From the NCBI RefSeq assembly GCF_015999305.1, contig NZ_JAEAGP010000001.1, forward strand, positions 2,941,001 to 3,005,000: a stretch of 64,000 nt of DNA, in the 5' to 3' direction. Positions within the stretch are counted from its first letter, which is position 1. Each line of letters opens with the position of its first letter. A model generated the notes under the pieces. It saw only the letters and a program-made list of their open reading frames with translations, searched no databases and was not told the DNA's origin. Below, one piece after another: positions 59,529-64,000 of the stretch. The translations under genes were made by a program, and so were the position numbers. The DNA comes from Erythrobacter sp. YJ-T3-07. Its GTDB lineage: Bacteria; Pseudomonadota; Alphaproteobacteria; Sphingomonadales; Sphingomonadaceae.

Positions 59529-61087
59529 CAGCCGATCACTCCCAGAGCGAACAGGCCCGCCATCAGGCCCGCGCCGCCCAGCACCAGCGCCGCCTGGCCG
59601 AACCAGCCGGGGCCGCTTTCACGCACGCGCCGGTCCCACATCAGCTCGATCTCGGGCAGCGGAGCAGGCTCGGGCGCGCCGCCCTTGGGCGGGTATTTCT
59701 CCTCGAGCCGGCGAACCAGCCCCGGGATGCGCTGCAGCGTGTCGAAATCCTCGCGCAGGCGCTGGGCAATCGCGGCCTCGGGACCCAGCTCGTCGCGAAT
59801 CCAGCTGCGCACGAAGGGCGCGGAGACATCCCACATGTTGATCTTGGGATTGAGCTGAGTCGCGATCCCCTCGACCATCACCATCGTCTTTTGCAGCAGC
59901 AACAGGTGCGGCTGGGTCTGCATGTCGAAATCACGGGTGATGGCGAACAGCCCGTCGAGCATCTGGCCGACCGACAGCTCGCTCACCGGCTTGCCGCGCA
60001 TCGGCTCGCCCACCGCGCGCAGCGCCGTGGCGAATTCGCCGACCGAGTGGTGGCTGGGCACATATTGCGCCTCGAAATGGATTTCCGCGACGCGCCGGTA
60101 ATTGCCCGTGGTCAGGCCGTAGAGGATTTCCGCCAGCCACTGCCGCGCGCGCCGGTCGATCCGGCCCATGATCCCGAAATCGATCGCCGCGATCGTGCCG
60201 TCGGGCTCCACGAACAGGTTCCCCTGATGCATGTCGGCATGGAAATAGCCGTAGCTGATCGCCTGGGTGAGGAAGGCGAGCACCAGTGTTTCGGCCAGCT
60301 GCTCCAGATTATGCCCGGCAGCGACCAGCCCATCGCGGTCGCTCATCTTGATGCCGTCGATCCACTCGATCGTCATCACGCGGCCATTGGTCCGGTCCCA
60401 GTCGACCGCGGGGATGCGATAGCCGGCAAAGCCCTTCATCGCCTCGGCCAGCTCGCTCGCGGCAGCAGCCTCGCGCCGCAGGTCGAGCTCGGTATTGGTC
60501 CAGCGCTTGAAGTTGGCGATGGTCAGCGCAGGGCGCAGGCGCGCGGCCTCGCCGCCCATCGCCTCGAAATGCGCGGCGGCCCATTCGTAGGTCGCGATAT
60601 CGCGCGCGAACTGCTCGCGGATGCCGGGGCGCAGCATCTTGACCGCAACCTGCCGCCCATCGGTGGTGATCGCGCGGTGGACCTGCGCGATCGACGCCGC
60701 GCCAACCGGCTTGGGGTCGATCTCGCGAAACAGCGCGTCGACCGGCTGGGCAAAGGTCGATTCGATCACCGGGCGCAGCGTGTCGAACGACACCGGCGGC
60801 AGGTTGTCCTGCAAGGACAGCAGATTGAGCGCCGCCTCGTCCCCGACCAGATCGGGCCGTGTGGCGAGCGACTGGCCCAGCTTGATCGCCGCCGGGCCGA
60901 TCGCGCGGAATGCGCCCGCATAATCGGGAGTCGCAGGCTGGCGGGTGCCGAACCGGGCGAGCCTGACCAGCCGCTTGACCGGGGCGGGCGTGTTGGGATC
61001 GCTCTCGATCCCGCGCAGCGCGCCGTGACGCGCGGCAGTCCGCCCCCATTTCAGCAGGCGCCAGATATGGCGAGACGGGCGTGTCAC
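59528..61087 (-). CDS. ubiB: UbiB-family protein kinase-like, ubiquinone biosynthesis
   Basis: Atypical kinase/ATPase needed for ubiquinone synthesis. The protein has 519 residues. The KxGQ motif is AIKLGQSLATRPDLVG, the Ala-rich nucleotide loop is VGAASIAQVHRA, and the catalytic/Mg region is HADMHQGNLFVEPDG and AIDFGIMGRI. Two C-terminal membrane helices (near LVLGGAGLMAGLFALG) anchor it. The start is GTG at 61087, four bases after ubiE, so they are translationally close in the ubiE-ubiB-coaBC-dut operon. Confidence 0.97.
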   Translation of the reverse strand: MTRPSRHIWRLLKWGRTAARHGALRGIESDPNTPAPVKRLVRLARFGTRQPATPDYAGAFRAIGPAAIKLGQSLATRPDLVGDEAALNLLSLQDNLPPVSFDTLRPVIESTFAQPVDALFREIDPKPVGAASIAQVHRAITTDGRQVAVKMLRPGIREQFARDIATYEWAAAHFEAMGGEAARLRPALTIANFKRWTNTELDLRREAAAASELAEAMKGFAGYRIPAVDWDRTNGRVMTIEWIDGIKMSDRDGLVAAGHNLEQLAETLVLAFLTQAISYGYFHADMHQGNLFVEPDGTIAAIDFGIMGRIDRRARQWLAEILYGLTTGNYRRVAEIHFEAQYVPSHHSVGEFATALRAVGEPMRGKPVSELSVGQMLDGLFAITRDFDMQTQPHLLLLQKTMVMVEGIATQLNPKINMWDVSAPFVRSWIRDELGPEAAIAQRLREDFDTLQRIPGLVRRLEEKYPPKGGAPEPAPLPEIELMWDRRVRESGPGWFGQAALVLGGAGLMAGLFALGVIG

Positions 61088-61091
61088 GCGA

Positions 61092-61823
61092 TCAGATTTT
61101 CCAGCCGGAATGAATGTTCACGGCCCCGCCGAGGATCGTCTCGACGCGAGTCTGCGTAAAGCCCGCCGCCTTGATCATCGCCTCGAACTCGGGCGGGCGC
61201 GGGAAGCGGCGGATCGATTCGGCGAGGTAGCGATAGCTTTCCTCGTCATTGGCGATCAGCTTGCCCATCAGCGGCATCAGCCGGTGCGAGTAGAGGTCGT
61301 AAACCTCCTTGAAGCCGGGCCAGTCGGTGCTGGAGAACTCCATGCAATAGAACCGCCCGCCATGCTTGAGCACCCGATGCGCCTCGGCCAGCGCCTTGTC
61401 GATGTGGGTCACGTTACGAATGCCGAACACGATCGTGTAGGCGTCGAACTGGCGGTCGGAGAAGGTCAGTTCCTCGGCGTTCTGGCACGACCAGACGAGG
61501 CCATCGATCCCGCGTTCCATCGCCCGTTCCACGCCCACGTCGAGCATGTCCTGGTTGATGTCCGACACGATCACGTCCGCGCCGCAATCGGCCATGCGGA
61601 AGGCGATGTCGCCGGTGCCGCCCGCCATGTCGAGAATCGCCTCTCCCGGCTTCGGCTTCACCCGGCGCACGAAGCGGTCCTTCCACAATCGGTGCATCCC
61701 GCCCGACATCGCATCGTTCATCACGTCGTACTTGGCGGCGACGCTGGAAAAGACGCCGCCAACGCGCGCGGTCTTCTCATCGGGGCTGACATCTTCGTAG
61801 CCGAAGGAAACGGTATCGCTCAT
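61092..61823 (-). CDS. ubiE: Bifunctional demethylmenaquinone/ubiquinone methyltransferase
   Basis: SAM-dependent C-methylation in ubiquinone (and menaquinone) synthesis. The protein has 243 residues. FSSVAAKYDVMNDAMSGGMH, the SAM loop ILDMAGGTGDIAFRMA and NVTHIDKALAEAHRVLKHGG are typical, with YSHRLMPLMGKLIANDEESY near the end. The start MSDTVSFGYEDV at 61823 is the conserved one; the open frame to 62042 crosses a palindromic repeat. It is the first gene of the operon and divergent from mutM. Confidence 0.98.
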   Translation of the reverse strand: MSDTVSFGYEDVSPDEKTARVGGVFSSVAAKYDVMNDAMSGGMHRLWKDRFVRRVKPKPGEAILDMAGGTGDIAFRMADCGADVIVSDINQDMLDVGVERAMERGIDGLVWSCQNAEELTFSDRQFDAYTIVFGIRNVTHIDKALAEAHRVLKHGGRFYCMEFSSTDWPGFKEVYDLYSHRLMPLMGKLIANDEESYRYLAESIRRFPRPPEFEAMIKAAGFTQTRVETILGGAVNIHSGWKI

Positions 61824-61886
61824 GGAGTTGGGCCTTAGGGGGAAAGGTTTGTGGCGTCTATTCGCTAGCTTGGTTTGATCGGCACC

Positions 61887-61952
61887 AGTCCTCTCGCCCT
61901 CCCAACCACCCATGGCATCATCCTGTCGGGTGGTTGCGAGGGGGAGAGGACT
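61887..61952. repeat. Long imperfect palindrome between ubiE and mutM
   Basis: Arms AGTCCTCTC/GAGAGGACT, CCCTC/GAGGG and AACCACCC/GGGTGGTT nest around the centre ATGGCATCATCCTGTC. Nearly the whole 66 bp can form one hairpin. It occupies the divergent promoter region of two genes. Confidence 0.85.
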
Positions 61953-62013
61953 GGCACCGCCTCCGGCGAACCGCCATATCCACCACGACACGTTCCCAAT
62001 CGCCGGAAAACCA

Positions 62014-62829
62014 ATGCCCGAACTTCCCGAGGTCGAGACCACCGTGCGCGGGCTCGCCCTTCATCTGGAAAACCGCACCATCATCGCCGCGCGCACCGCG
62101 CGGCCCGACATGCGCAGGCCCTTTCCCGACGGGCTGGGACAGGCGCTGGTCGGCGCGCGAGTCACCTCACTGGGGCGGCGCGCCAAGTTCGGCCTGATCC
62201 ATACCGACCGGGACCAGACGCTGATCTTCCATCTGGGGATGAGCGGGCGCTGGCGGATCGATCCCGACCAGCCAGACCGGCACGATCACCTGCTGATCGA
62301 AACCGAATCGAATCGATTCGCGCTCAACGATCCACGGCGATTCGGCTGGGTCGATCTGGTCGACACTGCTGCGCTCGACGCGTGGCCCAGCTTCGTCACC
62401 ATGGGGCCCGAACCGCTCGGCCCAGACCTTACCGCCGCCCATCTGCGCGCCGCACTGGCCGGGCGCAGGCAGGCGATCAAGCTGCTGCTGCTCGACCAGC
62501 GAATCGTCGCCGGCCTCGGCAATATCTACGTGTGCGAGGCGCTGTGGCGCGCGCGGATCAGCCCGAAGCGGGCAGGCGGCCGCGTCTCGCTGGCGGCGCT
62601 GGAACGGCTGGTTACGGCGATTCGCGAGGTGCTGGAGCAATCGATTCGCGACGGCGGATCGACCTTGCGCGATTATGCCCGGCCCGATGGCGAACTGGGC
62701 TATTTCTCCACCCGGTTCGACGTCTATGGACGCACCAGCGAATCGTGCCGACGCGAGGACGGCGGCCATATCGCCCGGATCGAACAGGGCGGTCGCAGCA
62801 CCTGGTATTGCCCGGTCTGCCAGAGGTAG
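62014..62829 (+). CDS. mutM: Formamidopyrimidine-DNA glycosylase (Fpg)
   Basis: Removes 8-oxoguanine and formamidopyrimidines from DNA and nicks the strand. The protein has 271 residues. The catalytic N-terminus is MPELPEVETTVRGL (Pro2 nucleophile, Glu3), the helix-two-turn-helix region includes GLGNIYVCEALWRA, and the zinc-finger C-terminus ends GRSTWYCPVCQR. The first half of the finger reads SESCRREDGGH, so one of the usual four cysteines is missing (see findings). The start is fixed by MPELPEVE. It is divergent from ubiE. Confidence 0.97.
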   Translation: MPELPEVETTVRGLALHLENRTIIAARTARPDMRRPFPDGLGQALVGARVTSLGRRAKFGLIHTDRDQTLIFHLGMSGRWRIDPDQPDRHDHLLIETESNRFALNDPRRFGWVDLVDTAALDAWPSFVTMGPEPLGPDLTAAHLRAALAGRRQAIKLLLLDQRIVAGLGNIYVCEALWRARISPKRAGGRVSLAALERLVTAIREVLEQSIRDGGSTLRDYARPDGELGYFSTRFDVYGRTSESCRREDGGHIARIEQGGRSTWYCPVCQR

Positions 62830-62964
62830 GCTTTCGGCCAATTTCCTTGACGAGCCGGACACCGCGCCCTATGTGCGCGCCCTTCCGGCGAGCAATCGCC
62901 GCTTCCAGGCATTGATTTTAAAAGCAGTTGGCTGCGCGCTTCGCGGCCAGAGACAAGGACGACC

Positions 62965-63225
62965 ATGGCCAATACGCCGCAAGCCCGCAAACGCATCCGT
63001 CGCAACGAGCGTCGCGCCGAAATCAACGGTGCGCGTATGAGCCGCATCCGCACCTTCCTGAAGAAGGTGGAGAGCGCGATCGAAGGCGGCGACAAGGAAA
63101 CCGCACAGACCGCCCTTCGCGCTGCTCAGCCCGAGCTGGCGCGCGGCGTTGCCCGCGGCGTTCTCCACAAGAACACCGCTTCGCGCAAGATGAGCCGGCT
63201 TTCCAAGCGGGTTGCCGCTCTCTAA
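62965..63225 (+). CDS. rpsT: 30S ribosomal protein S20
   Basis: Binds 16S rRNA early in 30S assembly. The protein has 86 residues, starting [18 protein letters not shown] with the basic RNA-binding helix, then [20 protein letters not shown] near the end and [17 protein letters not shown]. The ATG follows GACAAGGACGACC. The rpsT-dnaA order is common in alphaproteobacteria. Confidence 0.98.
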   Translation: MANTPQARKRIRRNERRAEINGARMSRIRTFLKKVESAIEGGDKETAQTALRAAQPELARGVARGVLHKNTASRKMSRLSKRVAAL

Positions 63226-63258
63226 GCTGCTTTCAGATTACAATCTGACCGCGTTTTC

Positions 63259-63289
63259 GGGGTCGTCGCCGTGTGCGACGGCCCCTTTT
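63259..63289 (+). terminator. Terminator after rpsT
   Basis: Stem GGGGTCGTCGC/GCGACGGCCCC (one G-T pair) with loop CGTGT, then TTTTGG. It lies 33 nt after the rpsT stop. Confidence 0.88.
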
Positions 63290-63667
63290 GGTTTTGTCTT
63301 AAAACCGACGCACAGGCTTCGCGATTCGGCCTAGGAATCCCGCCGATTCGAGGGGCTATCCGGGGCGAAAAAACAGCGTTTACAGTGCCTTAAACGGACG
63401 GCTGCGGCTCACACCACTGTCAATTTCTTTATTTCAAATTCGCTACCATTTCGCGCTTGCCCATCGGCCCCCAGACCTGTCTATTGATCGTCACCGCCGG
63501 GGAGGGACACCGCGGCAGGGACTAAATCGAAGATGGCCGGTGGGGGGCCTCAACACTGCTCGCGATGACACGCGATTCCGGTGAAGGGGGCGCTGTATCC
63601 ATCGAATGTAAACAGGGAACCCCGGAGGCGGCACGCGCTTCCGGAAGCGGAGGTCTATTAGCAAGTC
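63290..63667 (+). promoter_or_regulatory. Gene-free leader and promoter region of dnaA
   Basis: A stretch of 378 bp between the rpsT terminator and dnaA with no supported gene. The AT-rich part 63416-63450 and the long leader downstream are the likely site of dnaA promoters. I saw no DnaA box close to TTATCCACA and no AT-rich 13-mers, so it does not look like oriC. GGAGG at about 63649-63653 is 14 nt from the ATG, further than usual. Confidence 0.5.
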
Positions 63668-64000
63668 ATGGCACGTATTCCCGATACGAACGGTGCCGCG
63701 CGCAAGCGGGCCAAAGGCGAAGGCGAAGACATGGAGCGCGTGGCGCTGGCCGCGGACTGGGACGATATCAGCACCGGCCTGCGCAAGGATCTTGGCCATC
63801 AGCTGCACAGCCAGTGGATTAAGCCGATCCAGCTGGGCGAGTTCGACTCCGAAACCGGCACGCTGGCACTGTACCTGCCGTCGGAATTCGCCGCCGAGTG
63901 GGTCCGCAAGCATTTCGCCGACCGTCTCTCGCTCGCGTGGAAGATCATGCGCTCCGAGATCAAGACCGTCGCGATCGAGGTGCACCCCAGCCGTAAGCGG
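63668..64000 (+). CDS. dnaA: Chromosomal replication initiator, N-terminal part (cut by window end)
   Basis: AAA+ initiator that opens the origin. The first 111 residues are visible: a basic lineage-type start (MARIPDTNGAARKRAKGEG) and then the DnaA domain I (LRKDLGHQLHSQWIKPIQLG, LALYLPSEFAAEWVRKHFAD), which binds DnaB and other partners. An in-frame TAG three codons upstream of the ATG supports this start. The ATPase and DNA-binding domains lie beyond the window. Confidence 0.96.
   Translation, partial: MARIPDTNGAARKRAKGEGEDMERVALAADWDDISTGLRKDLGHQLHSQWIKPIQLGEFDSETGTLALYLPSEFAAEWVRKHFADRLSLAWKIMRSEIKTVAIEVHPSRKR

Noticed and set aside
62746..62823. Frameshift as the cause of the odd MutM finger
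   Set aside because: The frame is intact to the end and the final CPVC is present, so it is a substitution rather than a frameshift.
63226..63667. oriC beside dnaA
   Set aside because: No close match to the DnaA box TTATCCACA and no cluster of AT-rich repeats; in alphaproteobacteria the origin is often elsewhere.

Overview
The window is a GC-rich (roughly 65%) segment of an alphaproteobacterial chromosome. It is most probably from the Sphingomonadales, near the Erythrobacter/Qipengyuania group. This rests on the protein families, the ubiE-ubiB-coaBC-dut and rpsT-dnaA gene orders, GTG/TTG starts, and the CCCTCCCC/GGGGAGGG palindromic repeats and CTGAACTTGTTTCAG hairpins. It is almost wholly coding, with short spacers and many 1- or 4-nt start/stop overlaps. 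It begins inside sodB and ends inside dnaA, so it lies next to the customary numbering origin of the chromosome.

Layout. 1-5.3 kb: sodB, a dicarboxylate-type symporter, glmM, a DUF1272 zinc protein, thiD and a LOG-family protein. 5.4-9.4 kb: a probable metal-uptake operon (His/Met-rich DUF2946-like protein, TonB-dependent receptor, PepSY membrane protein), followed by tRNA-Gln. 9.9-12.4 kb: Ppx/GppA phosphatase, rlmE and a membrane-anchored cytochrome c. 12.6-19 kb: a six-gene MoxR operon (DUF4129, DUF4350, MoxR, DUF58, SpoIIM-like, RDD) with a 150-bp structured repeat between moxR and the DUF58 gene. 19-32.6 kb: desaturase, asparaginase, two hydrolase/transferase genes, a ZntB-type transporter, FadL, ispG, a deacetylase, two convergent L,D-transpeptidases and a DMT transporter. 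32.7-41.6 kb: acnA, a repeat-rich surface protein with a PEP-CTERM-like tail, ruvB and ruvA separated by a secreted DsrE-like gene and a GIY-YIG gene framed by hairpins, then aroC and a GNAT gene.

41.8-49 kb is a peroxide-defence block: ahpC, ahpF, a secreted unknown, katG and katA. It covers low-level peroxide (AhpCF) and high-level peroxide (catalase-peroxidase and catalase), but no oxyR or perR lies in the window. 49-56.4 kb: a helix-hairpin-helix lipoprotein, a ferric-reductase-like membrane protein, smr, mltA and a Tim44-like gene, then secB, murJ and trpS on the other strand. 56.5-64 kb: a DUF4136 lipoprotein, a small secreted protein, the ubiE-ubiB-coaBC-dut operon, mutM, rpsT and the start of dnaA.

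Most genes are conventional housekeeping. The accessory signals are mainly about repeats. A GIY-YIG nuclease gene is exactly framed by two inverted hairpins whose stems differ by compensatory changes. A large structured repeat sits inside an operon. A palindromic repeat is translated in frame inside an Smr protein. Several hairpins sit in the ahpC-ahpF spacer. No CRISPR array, prophage, insertion sequence or rRNA gene was seen.
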